DNA from: Oceanospirillaceae bacterium
GTDB lineage: Bacteria; Pseudomonadota; Gammaproteobacteria; Pseudomonadales; Balneatricaceae
Reading direction: 5' to 3'
Assembly (NCBI GenBank): GCA_018647765.1
Contig: JABGSN010000041.1
Location: 1-64,000, forward strand
Length of the DNA stretch: 64,000 nt
The position numbers were made by a program, and so were the translations under genes. The notes under the pieces were generated by a model that saw only the letters and a program-made list of their open reading frames with translations, ran no database searches and was not told the DNA's origin. Shown here piece by piece: positions 21,301 through 31,048 of this stretch. Numbering within the stretch: the first letter of the stretch is position 1; each line of letters opens with the position of its first letter.

Positions 21301-21894
21301 AGGCACCTGTGCGACTTGAGCCAAGGCCACTGACAGGTGCAGACATTGTTCGTCATTTTGACGTCCAGTACGCTGCACTTCCAAGTAAAAACGATCGCCG
21401 AACACACCGACCCAATAGGCCAGCACCGCCTGCGCTTCGTCTACACCACGGTTGATAAGGGCCCGCCCTACCTCTCCCTGCGAGGCACCAGACAAGGCAA
21501 TCAAACCGTCACTTTGCTGTGCGAGCCAATGCCGCCCTACAATGGCTTTGCCGTCGGGGGTTTGTCCTTCTTGAAACGAGCGTGAGACCAATTCGGTGAG
21601 GTTAAGATAACCCTGCGGGTTCATGGCCAGAAGAGTCATACGACTCACTGGCAGATCGGTGGCTGGATCGGCAGCTAGGTAGATATCGCAGCCACAAATG
21701 GGTTTTATACCGGCCCCTTGTGCCGCTTTGTAAAACTTAACCATGCCGCACATGTTAGATTGATCCGTTAAGGCAATCGCAGGCATTTGTTCGGCTTGCA
21801 GCGTTTTCATCAAAGGTTTGATACGCACCATGCTATCAATCAATGAAAACTCGGAATGCATCCGCAAATGCACAAAGGGTACAACTAGTGACAT
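18364..21894 (-). CDS. dnaE: DNA polymerase III subunit alpha
   Basis: This is the replicative polymerase catalytic subunit. The 1176-residue length fits DnaE1 (E. coli 1160). It starts with a PHP domain (FVHLRMHSEFSLIDSMVRI). The polymerase core has GPGRGSGAGSLVAYVL near residue 355 and the catalytic aspartates in MPDFDIDFCMDNRD near residue 400. A helix-hairpin-helix region (VKGVGEGPVAAIIEAR) and a C-terminal OB fold follow. It lies 3 bp after rnhB, so the rnhB-dnaE-accA run is probably a single transcript. Confidence 0.98.
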   Translation of the reverse strand: MSLVVPFVHLRMHSEFSLIDSMVRIKPLMKTLQAEQMPAIALTDQSNMCGMVKFYKAAQGAGIKPICGCDIYLAADPATDLPVSRMTLLAMNPQGYLNLTELVSRSFQEGQTPDGKAIVGRHWLAQQSDGLIALSGASQGEVGRALINRGVDEAQAVLAYWVGVFGDRFYLEVQRTGRQNDEQCLHLSVALAQVAQVPLVATNDVMFVAADEFEAHETRVCINQSMTLDDPRRPKDYSNQQYLRSNEEMQALFVDLPSALANSVEIAKRCNLDIELGRCCLPNFPVPEGMTMDQFFGDVSRKGLDKRLETILDSNDPDFAVKRKEFDDRLDFELDIITQMGFPGYFLIVMDFIRWAKDNDIPVGPGRGSGAGSLVAYVLEITDLDPLQYDLLFERFLNPERVSMPDFDIDFCMDNRDRVIEYVAQTYGKDAVSQIITFGTMAAKAVVRDVARVQGKPFGLADKLSKLIPFEVGITLSKAVEQEDALREFIDGSDEVQEIMEMAYQLEGLTRNVGKHAGGVVIAPTKLTDFSPLYCDVDGSGLVTQYDKNDVEDAGLVKFDFLGLKTLTVVDWAMGMINQRRAEKGEAAIAIETIPLDDGPVFKLLQRAETTGVFQLESRGMKDLIKRQLPSNFEDIIALVALFRPGPLQSGMVDDFINRKHGRAKLAWPHENYQLDSLQPVLEPTYGIILYQEQVMQIAQVMAGYSLGEADMLRRAMGKKKPEEMAKQRSGFIAGSLANGIAEDLAGNIFDLVEKFAGYGFNKSHSAAYALVAYQTAWLKYHYPAEFMAAVLSADMQNIDKIVIFVEECRRMELPLNLPDVNASHFKFTVNDNNEVVYGLGAVKGVGEGPVAAIIEARETGGAFVDLFDFCKRVGSKKINKRVLEALVASGALDQMVSNQERAVLYSAIPDAVQLADQSERNQDAGIMDLFGEISAVVDDVDALDAAYDRHMNARPLTLKQRLKGEKSTLGLYVTGHPIDSYDHELGRFLRCRLDQLIAKKEKQWIAGLVVASRTMKTKRGKTIAFLTLDDRRARVDVALFGDTYDKYRELLQNDRLLIVEGEVSEDDYSGGLKVSAQQILTMPQARTVFSKGLNLSVAPEFAQGKGLQQLLQIVSPHQVSGDTPAAKLELHVGNDIGRGVIRCASPWRLQVEDDMLQDLAYLLGEDAVKMRYRKL

Positions 21895-21897
21895 TGT

Positions 21898-22476
21898 CTA
21901 AGTTCCAATCAGTCGTCGCACCGGCGCAAAACTACGCCGATGTTGCGGGCTCACGCCGTGTTCTTCAAGGGCCTGCATATGGGCTTTAGTAGGGTAACCC
22001 TTATGCTTATCAAGACCGTAATATGGGTATTGTTGATGCCAGTCTAGCATCTCTCGGTCGCGGGTGACCTTAGCAATAATAGAAGCAGCGCCAATACAAA
22101 ATTTTTTCGCATCGCCTTTAACGATCGCCTCACTGGCGCAAGGCAGTTGCGGGCAACGATTGCCGTCAATTAACGCTAAGTCTGGCTTCGCCGATAAACC
22201 CAATACCGCACGCTGCATGGCAAGCATGGTCGCCTGCAAAATATTAATATCGTCAATTTCAGCAACACTGGCCCGCCCTACAGACACACTCAAAGCGTCA
22301 CGCAAGATGAGATCAAACAACCGCTCTCGGGTTTTTTCCGTGAGTGCTTTTGAGTCTCCCAGCCCAGCAATGGGCTTATTTGGATCAAGGATGACGGCCG
22401 CCGCCACCACATCACCAAACAAGGGTCCACGCCCAGCTTCGTCTACACCACAAATCAATCTCATAGTCTGGGTCAT
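21898..22476 (-). CDS. rnhB: ribonuclease HII
   Basis: RNase HII removes ribonucleotides misincorporated in DNA and RNA of RNA-DNA hybrids. The 192-residue protein has the catalytic DEAGRGP motif near residue 12, the second acidic residue in ALIDGNRCP near residue 103, and the late [11 protein letters not shown]. Its start overlaps the lpxB stop by four bases, indicating translational coupling. A second possible start, [11 protein letters not shown], lies four codons inside. Confidence 0.97.
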   Translation of the reverse strand: MTQTMRLICGVDEAGRGPLFGDVVAAAVILDPNKPIAGLGDSKALTEKTRERLFDLILRDALSVSVGRASVAEIDDINILQATMLAMQRAVLGLSAKPDLALIDGNRCPQLPCASEAIVKGDAKKFCIGAASIIAKVTRDREMLDWHQQYPYYGLDKHKGYPTKAHMQALEEHGVSPQHRRSFAPVRRLIGT

Positions 22477-23636
22477 GTTGCCGCCTTAACTGAGGTCTGT
22501 TGGGCAATGACCTCTAACACCGCTTGGGCTGCCGTGGTACTGGCGCCACAAGCCAACTGTCGGTGAATGTCAGAAAAGTGCTGTTGCTGTGCTGTAGCCA
22601 CACTTGCATCAAACAACAAGGCGTCTAGTTTCCGCGCTATGAGTTGGGGCTGCACTGCATCTTGTAATAATTCTTCTACTATTTGTTGACCTGCTAACAG
22701 GTTAGGCAAACTTACAAACGCCACCTTGAGCTTGCGTTTGAACAAGCGATAGCTCAAGCCGTTCATGCGATAACAGACTAACATGGGTTTTTCGAACAAC
22801 AAGGTCTCTAGGGTTGCCGTTCCCGAAGCCACTAACACCGCGTCTGCCGCCGCCAACACGGGGTGAGATTGGCCCAGCACGAGCTGAATGCGCAATTGGG
22901 GATGGGCCAACAATTGCTCTTGCAGTTCGGCTTGACGCTGCCGGTTAGCTGCGGCTACAACCACTTGGAGAAGAGGGTGCTGTTGCTGCAATAAGGCCGC
23001 CGCTGCCAAAAAATCCGGCGCTAGTTGGCGCACCTCTGCGGCACGACTGCCTGGCAATAAGGCTAATACCGGCTGCTGTGCGACTAACTGCAATTGAGTT
23101 TGCGCCACCGCCTGGGTCAAATCACCAGGAATAACATCAGCCAAGGGATGACCTACAAAGGTCGCGGGGATATTGTGACCTTGATAGTATGGCAACTCAA
23201 AGGGTAACAGCGCCAATACGCGGTGACATGCCTTAGCCACGGTAAACACTCGATCTTCACGCCACGCCCATACCGATGGGCTGACATAATGCACAGTGGG
23301 TATATTGGCCGCTTTAAGCTTAGTTTCCAGTACAAAATTAAAATCTGGCGCATCAATCCCCACAACGGCTAATGGGGGCTGTTTGATATAGCGTTTGATC
23401 AACCGTCGGCGCAGTCTTAATAATTCTGGTAAGCGGCCCAACACTTCCACTAAACCCATCACTGACAGACGCTCCATAGGCACCAAGCTAGTAAAGCCAA
23501 GGGCTAGCATTTGTGGCCCGCCAATACCTTCAAACTTCAGTTCCGGTCGTTGTTTTTGCAAGGCCAGCATCAAACCCGCGCCGAGCACATCGCCCGATGC
23601 CTCTCCGGCAATAATAACAATGGTGTGATTGGCCAT
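22473..23636 (-). CDS. lpxB: lipid-A-disaccharide synthase
   Basis: LpxB joins UDP-2,3-diacylglucosamine and 2,3-diacylglucosamine 1-phosphate to form the lipid A disaccharide at the inner membrane. I chose the internal ATG giving [23 protein letters not shown] (387 residues) because this matches the family N-terminus and removes a 41-bp overlap with lpxA. Family motifs seen include [13 protein letters not shown] near residue 118, [14 protein letters not shown] near residue 195 and [10 protein letters not shown] near residue 275. It lies between lpxA and rnhB as usual. Confidence 0.96.
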   Translation of the reverse strand: MANHTIVIIAGEASGDVLGAGLMLALQKQRPELKFEGIGGPQMLALGFTSLVPMERLSVMGLVEVLGRLPELLRLRRRLIKRYIKQPPLAVVGIDAPDFNFVLETKLKAANIPTVHYVSPSVWAWREDRVFTVAKACHRVLALLPFELPYYQGHNIPATFVGHPLADVIPGDLTQAVAQTQLQLVAQQPVLALLPGSRAAEVRQLAPDFLAAAALLQQQHPLLQVVVAAANRQRQAELQEQLLAHPQLRIQLVLGQSHPVLAAADAVLVASGTATLETLLFEKPMLVCYRMNGLSYRLFKRKLKVAFVSLPNLLAGQQIVEELLQDAVQPQLIARKLDALLFDASVATAQQQHFSDIHRQLACGASTTAAQAVLEVIAQQTSVKAAT

Positions 23637-23646
23637 AGGGTAGCGG

Positions 23647-24429
23647 CTATCGAATAATGCCGCGGCTAGTGTCTTGTAACGAAGCAATTAAAACAGATAA
23701 TTCGTCACCCTCACCAGACAGGCCTTGTAGACGGGCAATTGCGGTATCCAAAGTAAGCCCCTGTCGGTAGATAATTTTATAAGCTTGGCGCAAGTTCTTA
23801 ATGGCTTGCTCAGAAAAACCTCGGCGTTTTAAACCTTCCGTATTCATGCCATGAGGCGATACCGAATTACCGTTAGCCATGACAAACGCAGGGATATCTT
23901 TGAGCACTACGCTGCCTGCACCGGTCATACAATGAGGGCCTATATGGCAAAACTGATGCACTGCCGTAAAACCGCCTAAAATGACAAAATTACCCACATG
24001 GACGTGACCTGCCAAGGCCACATTGTTAGCAATAATAACGTTGTTGCCCACCACACAGTCGTGCGCTACATGCACATTGGCCATGAGTAAATTATTGTTG
24101 CCAATGCGGGTGACACCCGCGTCTTGTACCGTGCCACGATGCAGGGTACAGCCTTCGCGAATGACGTTGTTGTCGCCTATCTCAAGCCTTGTAGGCTCGC
24201 CGTTATACTTCATATCCTGACAGGCTTCGCCTACCGAGCTAAACTGGAAGATATGATTATGGCACCCAATACGAGTCGGGCCCTTGACGACCACATGTGA
24301 TTCTAGCTTAGTGCCAGCACCCAGCTCTACGCCTGCACCAACAATGGAATAGGGGCCAATTTCTACATCATCAGCAATAATAGCATTGGCATCTATGATA
24401 GCACTTGCATGAATCAATGGCTGGGACAC
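23647..24429 (-). CDS. lpxA: acyl-ACP--UDP-N-acetylglucosamine O-acyltransferase LpxA
   Basis: LpxA carries out the first step of lipid A synthesis, adding a 3-hydroxyacyl chain to UDP-GlcNAc. The 260-residue protein (E. coli 262) is a left-handed beta helix of hexapeptide repeats. The catalytic histidine lies in NNLLMANVHVAHDCVVGNN near residue 125, and the C-terminal helices include GLKRRGFSEQAIKNLRQAYK. It starts with GTG, which overlaps the fabZ TAG stop, so it is likely translationally coupled. Confidence 0.97.
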   Translation of the reverse strand: MSQPLIHASAIIDANAIIADDVEIGPYSIVGAGVELGAGTKLESHVVVKGPTRIGCHNHIFQFSSVGEACQDMKYNGEPTRLEIGDNNVIREGCTLHRGTVQDAGVTRIGNNNLLMANVHVAHDCVVGNNVIIANNVALAGHVHVGNFVILGGFTAVHQFCHIGPHCMTGAGSVVLKDIPAFVMANGNSVSPHGMNTEGLKRRGFSEQAIKNLRQAYKIIYRQGLTLDTAIARLQGLSGEGDELSVLIASLQDTSRGIIR

Positions 24430-24869
24430 TAAACCTTCCTATCTGCACATAAAATAGTCGCCGATGCCACACGCTCACCGTCTACACTGGCACAACAATC
24501 AAACTTCCAGATACCACGTTTTTCAGACATGATGCTGGCTTCTAGCTGTAACTTGTCTCCCGGCACCACAGGGCGTTTAAAGCGTAGTTTATCGGATCCA
24601 ACAAAGTAATAAATAGAACCGTCTTGAGGGGTTTTATCCATGGTTTTAAAACCAAGAATACCCGCCGCTTGCGCCATCGCTTCGATAATCAACACCCCGG
24701 GCATCACCGGATGGTCTGGAAAGTGGCCATTAAAAAAGGGCTCGTTCACAGTCACGTTTTTGTAGGCAATAATAGACTCACCAAGATTGAGCTCAGTCAC
24801 TCGATCAACCAATAAAAATGGGTAGCGATGAGGTAGGTATTCGCGAATTTCTTTAACGTCCATAACCAT
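24429..24869 (-). CDS. fabZ: 3-hydroxyacyl-[acyl-carrier-protein] dehydratase FabZ
   Basis: FabZ dehydrates 3-hydroxyacyl-ACP in fatty acid elongation. The protein begins [24 protein letters not shown] and has the catalytic His in [14 protein letters not shown] near residue 50 with the downstream Glu in [12 protein letters not shown] placed the start seven codons inside the track ORF because the AAAGGAAAAGG sequence then becomes a well-spaced ribosome binding site and the 146-residue length fits the family. It is located between lpxD and lpxA, linking fatty acid and lipid A synthesis. Confidence 0.96.
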   Translation of the reverse strand: MVMDVKEIREYLPHRYPFLLVDRVTELNLGESIIAYKNVTVNEPFFNGHFPDHPVMPGVLIIEAMAQAAGILGFKTMDKTPQDGSIYYFVGSDKLRFKRPVVPGDKLQLEASIMSEKRGIWKFDCCASVDGERVASATILCADRKV

Positions 24870-24915
24870 AAAAATGCCTTTTCCTTTCATTCTTGTCTAT
24901 GCCAAAAAACAGCGC

Positions 24916-25941
24916 TCAGCCTTTTAACTGCTGCAGTTCGGCTTCTAATTGCTTAAGCCGCTTCGCCATTTGGTCTAGTTGTTTAAACCGTGCAGCATTA
25001 CGCCGCCATTTTTGATTTTTGTCTAGCCCAGTACCGGATGAATAGGCCCCTGGCTCGTTAATCGAGTGGGTCACCAGTGACATGGCCGTCACATGCACGC
25101 CATCTACCAAGGTAAGGTGGCCGGTAATGCCGCACGCCCCCGCCACGGTACAGTGCTTGCCTAGTTTTGTACTGCCGGCAATGGCGGTACACCCAGCAAT
25201 TGCAGTATAGTCGCCCAGCTCTACATTATGAGCAATCTGTACCTGATTATCCAGCTTAACGCCATGGCCGATAACCGTATTATCCAGCGCGCCGCGGTCT
25301 ATGCTAGTGCCGGCGCCAATTTCCACAAAATCACCTACAATAACCCCGCCTAACTGTTCTATTTTAACCCACTCATCACCGTCTTTGGCAAAACCAAAGC
25401 CGTCTGCACCAATCACTGCGCCACTATGCACAGTACATGAGCGGCCTAACTCAACGCCATGATAGAGGGTAACGTTAGCACCTAAACGAGTATGATCACC
25501 AATAGATGAACCCGCACCAACCACAGTGTTGGCGCCAATAGTGACCCCGTCACCAATGATCGCATGCGCACCGATCACCACACCTGGTGCCAAATTAACC
25601 TGATCACCTAGGCGGGCACTGGCCGCCACTTCTGCTGAGGCATGTATGCCGCTAAATTGATCCGCTGGAGCAAAGGCCTGTGACAAACGGGCGTAGCCTA
25701 AGTATGGATTCACTAGTAACAAACGATTGCCACCAAAGAGGTGCGCCTGATCAGGGTGCAAAATGACCGCCCCTGCGGCGCACTGCTCTAACTGACTGGC
25801 ATATTTCATATTCGCCAAAAAGCTCACTTGGTGCGGTTGAGCTTTAACCACCGTAGCTAACCCAGTGACCGGGTAACCTGCTTCGCCCTTTAATTCAGCG
25901 CCCAGTAGTTGCGCAATCTCACCCAAGGTTAAATGTTGCAA
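24916..25941 (-). CDS. lpxD: UDP-3-O-(3-hydroxyacyl)glucosamine N-acyltransferase
   Basis: LpxD adds the N-linked hydroxyacyl chain in the third step of lipid A synthesis. The 341-residue protein has an N-terminal uridine-binding domain (LGEIAQLLGAELKG), a long hexapeptide beta helix with the catalytic His region in NTVIGHGVKLDNQVQIAHNVELG near residue 237, and a C-terminal helix that may bind ACP (LDQMAKRLKQLEAELQQLKG). The start is directly adjacent to the skp stop. Confidence 0.97.
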   Translation of the reverse strand: MQHLTLGEIAQLLGAELKGEAGYPVTGLATVVKAQPHQVSFLANMKYASQLEQCAAGAVILHPDQAHLFGGNRLLLVNPYLGYARLSQAFAPADQFSGIHASAEVAASARLGDQVNLAPGVVIGAHAIIGDGVTIGANTVVGAGSSIGDHTRLGANVTLYHGVELGRSCTVHSGAVIGADGFGFAKDGDEWVKIEQLGGVIVGDFVEIGAGTSIDRGALDNTVIGHGVKLDNQVQIAHNVELGDYTAIAGCTAIAGSTKLGKHCTVAGACGITGHLTLVDGVHVTAMSLVTHSINEPGAYSSGTGLDKNQKWRRNAARFKQLDQMAKRLKQLEAELQQLKG

Positions 25942-26454
25942 TTACGGCTCCAAATTTAACAGTTCGACAACCTTAGGGGTAATATCGATACCCGCAGCGT
26001 TATAAATCACCGACTGGCCGTTAATAATTAAGGAGATGTTATTTTCTTCAATTAACTGGCGCAAAATCTTATCCAACGCTGGACGCATGTTAGCCAAAAA
26101 CTCTTGTTCTATCTTGAGTTTGGTATTGGATAAGTAATTTTGTAACTGCTGATACTCTGCTACCAAAGCCTGAATTTCACCCTGAAGAGCTTGCACTTCT
26201 GCGGCACTCATCAGGTCTTTATCTGCCTGTAAACGCTGCTGCAATGCTTGTAATTCCACTCCCATCGCATCAAAGCGGGTGGTTTGGGGCTTCAGCTCAG
26301 TAGATAATTCCTGCCCCAAAGCAATGGCTTTGTCGGTGGCAAACATGGCTTGTTCGGGCTTTAACACCACGATGGTTTCTGCGTGAGCCAGAACGGGCAG
26401 CACTAGGCTCATAGCCAACAGTGCCGAGCCCAATATACGCTGGGATTTATTCAT
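25942..26454 (-). CDS. skp: periplasmic chaperone Skp (OmpH family)
   Basis: Skp holds unfolded outer-membrane proteins in the periplasm before BamA inserts them. The 170-residue protein has a signal peptide (residues 1-25, cleavage after AHA) and a long helical, Gln-rich coiled coil (about 60-125). It ends with a short hydrophobic core around NISLIINGQSVIYNAAGIDIT, typical of OmpH. The bamA-skp-lpxD order is conserved. Confidence 0.93.
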   Translation of the reverse strand: MNKSQRILGSALLAMSLVLPVLAHAETIVVLKPEQAMFATDKAIALGQELSTELKPQTTRFDAMGVELQALQQRLQADKDLMSAAEVQALQGEIQALVAEYQQLQNYLSNTKLKIEQEFLANMRPALDKILRQLIEENNISLIINGQSVIYNAAGIDITPKVVELLNLEP

Positions 26455-26474
26455 TATTAACTGTCCTTATTAAG

Positions 26475-28754
26475 TTAAAAAGATCGACCCAGAGTAATAT
26501 GGGTCGATTGCGTCTTATCACCGGAGTTTTGGTTTAACGGGTTAGCCACTACCAAGGTTAAAGGCCCAACAGGGGTTAACCATGACAGGTTCAAACCAGC
26601 AGACACTCGCAATTCACCGGTGCTAAACGCCCCTGACTGATACACGTTACCCACATCCATAAACAACGAGGTGCGCACCGAAGGCATGTCATTAAACAAC
26701 GGAAAGATGAGTTCGGTCGACGCGGTGGTTAATAGCTGCCCACCTAATGGTTCGCCAATGGAGTTTTTAGGACCCAATGAGTTGAACGCAAAACCACGTA
26801 CACTGCCAAAACCACCACCGTAATAGTTGGCAAAGAATGGGGCCGTGCTGGTGGCACCGTATGCGCCTACAACACCTACACGAGCTCCCGCAGAAAACAC
26901 TAACGTCTCACTATGGTTTAATGGCGTAAAGGTGCGGTAGTTGTAGCCTAACTGATAAAAATTCAAATCACTGTTGGGTAATGCCAAGTCTAAGCTAACC
27001 CCATGGGAACTGCCGTTGGTAGGGTACCAAAAGTCATTAAGGGTGTTGTTGCTCCAGTTTATGGTGGACTTATACTGTTTATATTGTTTGCCTTCGGCGG
27101 CAACAAAACTAGCTACTTCGGTGGCCGTGGCGCCACCCAATACTAAATCAATACGCTCGTAACCTAGCTTAAAGTCGAGGCGTGTATGGTCGTCAATAGG
27201 GTAGCCAAAGCGCATGTCTACACCCACTGTGTCGGTCGCAAAGTTACTCACTGCCACTTTGGCATAATCGCGCTTGGTGTAATACAGATCAATGCCCCGG
27301 CTCACGCCATCCACGGTGTAATAAGGGTTGAGGTAACTAAAGCGGTATTCGTCGGTGCTGCTACTGGACGAGAATGAGGCTTCCATTTTATTTCCAGTGC
27401 CTAAAAAATTGTTTTGGTTAACAGAACCACCCCAAAAAGCACCCTCACCATCGTTGTAACCCACCACGGCAGACCAATCCGCTGTGAGACCTTCCTCCAC
27501 TGCAAACTCCACATCAAGTTGATCGTCAGTGCCCGCAACAGGGGTGGTTTCCACTGCCACATTATTAAAAAAACCTAAGCGCTGCAACCGTAGCTTGGAT
27601 GCCATAATGTCGGCCATGGCCGCGACACCACCTTCTATTTGACGCATTTCACGGCGTAACACCTCATCACTGGTGCGGGTATTACCGCGGAAGTCGATGC
27701 GCCGAACATACGTTCTTTTACCGGCTCGCACTTGGTATTGCACATCGACGGTTTTTAGGTTTTCGTTAATTAACGGCACCGGTTGAACCTCTGCAAACGC
27801 AAACCCTTGATCCCCAAACAGTTGGCGCACATCTTGAGCCGCGTTGACTAAATTTCGACGCGAGAACACCTGCCCAGATGAAGCATTGATGAGGTTTCTG
27901 ATATCGGCCTCTTGGACTTCGTACTGACCAGCAATGCTCACTGTGCCGATGGTAAATTGATCGCCTTCGGCCAAGTTAATAGTAATAAAGACATTGGTTT
28001 TGTCTGCCGAAATCGCCACCTGAGTCGATTCGATATTAAATAACACATAGCCCTTATTTAAGTAATGAGAGCGAATATTTTCTAGGTCGGCGGTTAGTTT
28101 TTCCCGCGAATATTGGTCATCTTTAGTAAACAAGGTCCAAAAGCCAGGGGTTTGCAGGCTCATCAAGCTAATCAGCTCACTGTCACTGAAATCATCGTTA
28201 CCAATAATATTGATATGGCTAATAGAGGAGGTCACACCCTCATTAATACTCACCTTTATCGATACGCGGTTTTCGCCCAGGTCTTCTACCACGGACTCGA
28301 CCAACACAGCATAACGCCCCTGACTATTGTACTGACGTTCCAATTCGAGTTCGATTTGCGCGAGGGTGGCACGCTGGAAAATCTCACCTTCTTTGAGACC
28401 AGCAGCTTCTAGTGCAGCACGTAATTGCTCAGTTTTTAGTAATTTATTACCATCCAACCCAATAAAACCAATGGCAGGCCGCTCCCGCACTATGACTAAG
28501 AGTAAATTACCGTCTTGTTGTAATTCAATGTCTTCGAAATAACCACTTCTAAACATGCTACGGGTAGCAAATGCCAAGCTCCGGTCGTCTACATCATCAC
28601 CCACTTGCAATGGCAGCGTTGCAAACGCTTGGCTTGAAGTGAGGCGCTGCAACCCTTCGATGTGGATATTTTTAATGGTAAATTCGCCACTCACAGCCAC
28701 CGGAGATATGGCCATCGTCAAACTTAACAATAGTCCCAAAAGAACACGTTTCAT
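26475..28754 (-). CDS. bamA: outer membrane protein assembly factor BamA
   Basis: BamA is the central Omp85 protein inserting beta-barrels into the outer membrane. The 759-residue product has a signal peptide (about 1-23), five POTRA domains beginning FTIKNIHIEGLQRLT, and a C-terminal 16-strand barrel. The barrel carries the Omp85 lid motif VRGF (SVRGFAFNSLGP near residue 655) and ends in HITLGRSF with a terminal Phe. I use the ATG at 28754; the track begins two codons earlier with GTG, and AGGTAGAG is better spaced for the ATG. rseP lies directly upstream, as usual. Confidence 0.97.
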   Translation of the reverse strand: MKRVLLGLLLSLTMAISPVAVSGEFTIKNIHIEGLQRLTSSQAFATLPLQVGDDVDDRSLAFATRSMFRSGYFEDIELQQDGNLLLVIVRERPAIGFIGLDGNKLLKTEQLRAALEAAGLKEGEIFQRATLAQIELELERQYNSQGRYAVLVESVVEDLGENRVSIKVSINEGVTSSISHINIIGNDDFSDSELISLMSLQTPGFWTLFTKDDQYSREKLTADLENIRSHYLNKGYVLFNIESTQVAISADKTNVFITINLAEGDQFTIGTVSIAGQYEVQEADIRNLINASSGQVFSRRNLVNAAQDVRQLFGDQGFAFAEVQPVPLINENLKTVDVQYQVRAGKRTYVRRIDFRGNTRTSDEVLRREMRQIEGGVAAMADIMASKLRLQRLGFFNNVAVETTPVAGTDDQLDVEFAVEEGLTADWSAVVGYNDGEGAFWGGSVNQNNFLGTGNKMEASFSSSSSTDEYRFSYLNPYYTVDGVSRGIDLYYTKRDYAKVAVSNFATDTVGVDMRFGYPIDDHTRLDFKLGYERIDLVLGGATATEVASFVAAEGKQYKQYKSTINWSNNTLNDFWYPTNGSSHGVSLDLALPNSDLNFYQLGYNYRTFTPLNHSETLVFSAGARVGVVGAYGATSTAPFFANYYGGGFGSVRGFAFNSLGPKNSIGEPLGGQLLTTASTELIFPLFNDMPSVRTSLFMDVGNVYQSGAFSTGELRVSAGLNLSWLTPVGPLTLVVANPLNQNSGDKTQSTHITLGRSF

Positions 28755-28774
28755 ATACACTCTACCTATAATTA

Positions 28775-30181
28775 TTAATGACGCATCAAGTCATTAGCGA
28801 TAGCGATGATCGTCACGCTAAACACCAAGGCCATTCCAATACGCAAGCCTACAGCCTGAATTCGATCAGGCACTTTCCGACCGGTAACTAACTCTATGAA
28901 GTAATATAGCAAATGCCCGCCATCGAGCATAGGAACGGGCAATAGATTTAACACCCCTAAGCTCACACTTAAGTAGGCCATAAAACTAATGTAGGTGATC
29001 AAACCCGTCGCGGCGGAAGCTGCAGCGACCTTAGCAATACTAATGGGACCGCTTAAGTGTTCGGTAGACACCACCCCTTGCACCATTCTACCCAGAAAGC
29101 TAAGGGTTAAGCTGACCATTTCTAGGGTTTTTTGACTGCCGTCGATCAACCCTTCAAGCAGGCCTAGTTGCTGCTGATATTGTATGGAGTAAGGCCACGA
29201 AATAGAGGCGACGCCAACGCCAATCTTGCCTATTAATCCACCCGTTTGGTCAACATCACTGTGTAATGTTAACGGCAATATCAATAGCTCGCCGCGACGC
29301 TCCAAAGCCACCAGCACACTCGCATCTGGGTGGCTTTGGACATAGGCCACAAATTCATTAAAACCAGCCATAGACCGTTGGTTAAACGCTATAATTTTGT
29401 CGCCTACTAGCAGCCCCGCGCGTTGCGCAGCACCACCCTCGATCACCCGATCAATAACGATGGGCACATTGGGTCGCCAAGGTTGAATGCCTAACTGTGA
29501 TATAGGGCTTGTTTGCACCGCGTCGGCCAGCCATCGATTAACAGGCACACTGTAGGACACGACAGGGCCTAACAGCGGCAGTTGATCTGACGTATTGGCT
29601 TGTACCGCTTGCTGCTGCAATACGGCGCTATCTAACGGCTGCAACGCCACTTCAATATGGCCAGTTGCACCAATTCGCTTGGCTAAGGCTAAATTGACAG
29701 CCTCCCAGCTTCGTGTAGCCTGCCCATCAATCGAAATAATTTGCTGTACCGGCGTTAGGCCTGCTGTTTGAGCGGGCGAATCTACCAAAACGGGCCCAAT
29801 TACAGGAATCAGCTGAGTGGTGCCCGCCATTTGCACTACAGCATAGAGCAAGGCTGCAAACACTAAGTTGACGATAGGGCCCGCGGCCACAATAGCAATA
29901 CGCACCCATACCTTTTGCTGATCGAAGGCCGCCGCCATCTCATGTTTAGGCACGTCATCATTGCGGGTGTCTAACATGCGCACATAACCACCTAACGGTA
30001 ACCAGGCAAGCACATATTCAGTGCCATCTTGACCGATACGCTGAAATATGGGGCGCCCAAAGCCAACGGAAAAGCGCAGTACTTTGACGCCACTCCAGCG
30101 GGCTACAAAAAAATGCCCCGCTTCATGGATGCTGACTAATACAGCAAGGGCAAATAGTGTGGTTAATATAGTGGTAAGCAT
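28775..30181 (-). CDS. rseP: RIP metalloprotease RseP
   Basis: RseP is an inner-membrane zinc protease that cuts the anti-sigma factor RseA after DegS, releasing sigma-E, and also clears signal peptides. The 468-residue protein has the zinc motif HEAGH near residue 20, two periplasmic PDZ domains (about 125-190 and 235-300), and the C-terminal NLLPVPMLDGGHL motif with the third ligand near residue 415. Only 14 bp separate it from cdsA; dxr, normally between the two, is absent. Confidence 0.97.
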   Translation of the reverse strand: MLTTILTTLFALAVLVSIHEAGHFFVARWSGVKVLRFSVGFGRPIFQRIGQDGTEYVLAWLPLGGYVRMLDTRNDDVPKHEMAAAFDQQKVWVRIAIVAAGPIVNLVFAALLYAVVQMAGTTQLIPVIGPVLVDSPAQTAGLTPVQQIISIDGQATRSWEAVNLALAKRIGATGHIEVALQPLDSAVLQQQAVQANTSDQLPLLGPVVSYSVPVNRWLADAVQTSPISQLGIQPWRPNVPIVIDRVIEGGAAQRAGLLVGDKIIAFNQRSMAGFNEFVAYVQSHPDASVLVALERRGELLILPLTLHSDVDQTGGLIGKIGVGVASISWPYSIQYQQQLGLLEGLIDGSQKTLEMVSLTLSFLGRMVQGVVSTEHLSGPISIAKVAAASAATGLITYISFMAYLSVSLGVLNLLPVPMLDGGHLLYYFIELVTGRKVPDRIQAVGLRIGMALVFSVTIIAIANDLMRH

Positions 30182-30195
30182 TACGCCTCAGGGGT

Positions 30196-31005
30196 TTAAG
30201 TGCCCACTAAAAGAAGGCACAGTGCAAATACGGGTGCTGCAGAAGTGAGACTATCAATGCGGTCCATAATACCGCCATGGCCGGGCAATATAGAGCCGCT
30301 GTCTTTAATGCCGCACTGACGCTTAAACATACTTTCAGTGAGGTCGCCAATCACCGAGGCAAATAATACCACCACAGCCAAAAGATAGATGCTTACGGGC
30401 ATGTCCTTGGCGAAATGTAAGTATGGCTGCACCAAGGCAGACACCAAGAGTACAGTGGCCACCGCGCCACCTACGCCCGCCCACGACTTAGCGGGGCTAA
30501 CCCGAGGCATGAGCTTACGTTTGCCAAAACGTTTACCGGCAAAATAGGCACCGGTATCTGCTCCCCATACCAGCAAAAACAAATACACCATCAGCCACGG
30601 GCCTTGATCCATCTGCCTAATCGACACCATGGCCGCCCACGTAGGCACCAAAATAAACAGCCCGACTAACCCTTTACTAGGAGGCCGACACCAAAGCTTG
30701 GAAAAACGCGGGTACTTTACCACCAGCAGTGTAGCCACCAGCCACCAACCGGCAGCCACAGCAAACACCCATTGCTGGTATTGTGCCATGAGCTTTTGCA
30801 GCACCACAATAGCAAACAATACTGTCAGCACGTACACCGTACGCTGGCTACGACTGACCAACCGCATCATCGCGGTCCATTCCCATGCCCCCATAAGTAC
30901 AACTAGGGCCATAAATAATGCGAACGCTTGGTGCGGCAAAAAAAACACCGCGCCTAAGGTAAGTGGGGCCAGCACCAAGGCTGTAGCAATTCTTGATCTC
31001 AACAT
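30196..31005 (-). CDS. cdsA: phosphatidate cytidylyltransferase
   Basis: CdsA makes CDP-diacylglycerol from phosphatidic acid and CTP, the precursor of all bacterial phospholipids. The 269-residue protein has about eight membrane segments and the family signature VIGDLTESMFKRQCGIKDSG, extended by PGHGGIMDRIDSL near residue 240. Its stop is followed almost at once by rseP, so the four-gene order uppS-cdsA-dxr-rseP known from many gammaproteobacteria is reduced to three genes. Confidence 0.97.
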   Translation of the reverse strand: MLRSRIATALVLAPLTLGAVFFLPHQAFALFMALVVLMGAWEWTAMMRLVSRSQRTVYVLTVLFAIVVLQKLMAQYQQWVFAVAAGWWLVATLLVVKYPRFSKLWCRPPSKGLVGLFILVPTWAAMVSIRQMDQGPWLMVYLFLLVWGADTGAYFAGKRFGKRKLMPRVSPAKSWAGVGGAVATVLLVSALVQPYLHFAKDMPVSIYLLAVVVLFASVIGDLTESMFKRQCGIKDSGSILPGHGGIMDRIDSLTSAAPVFALCLLLVGT

Positions 31006-31048
31006 ATTATTATTTTATATTGCGCCAAAGAGGCCGACCACTCCGGGG

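Noticed and set aside
18364-21894. Several antisense ORFs over dnaE
   Set aside because: They are shadows of a long, clearly coding gene on the minus strand.
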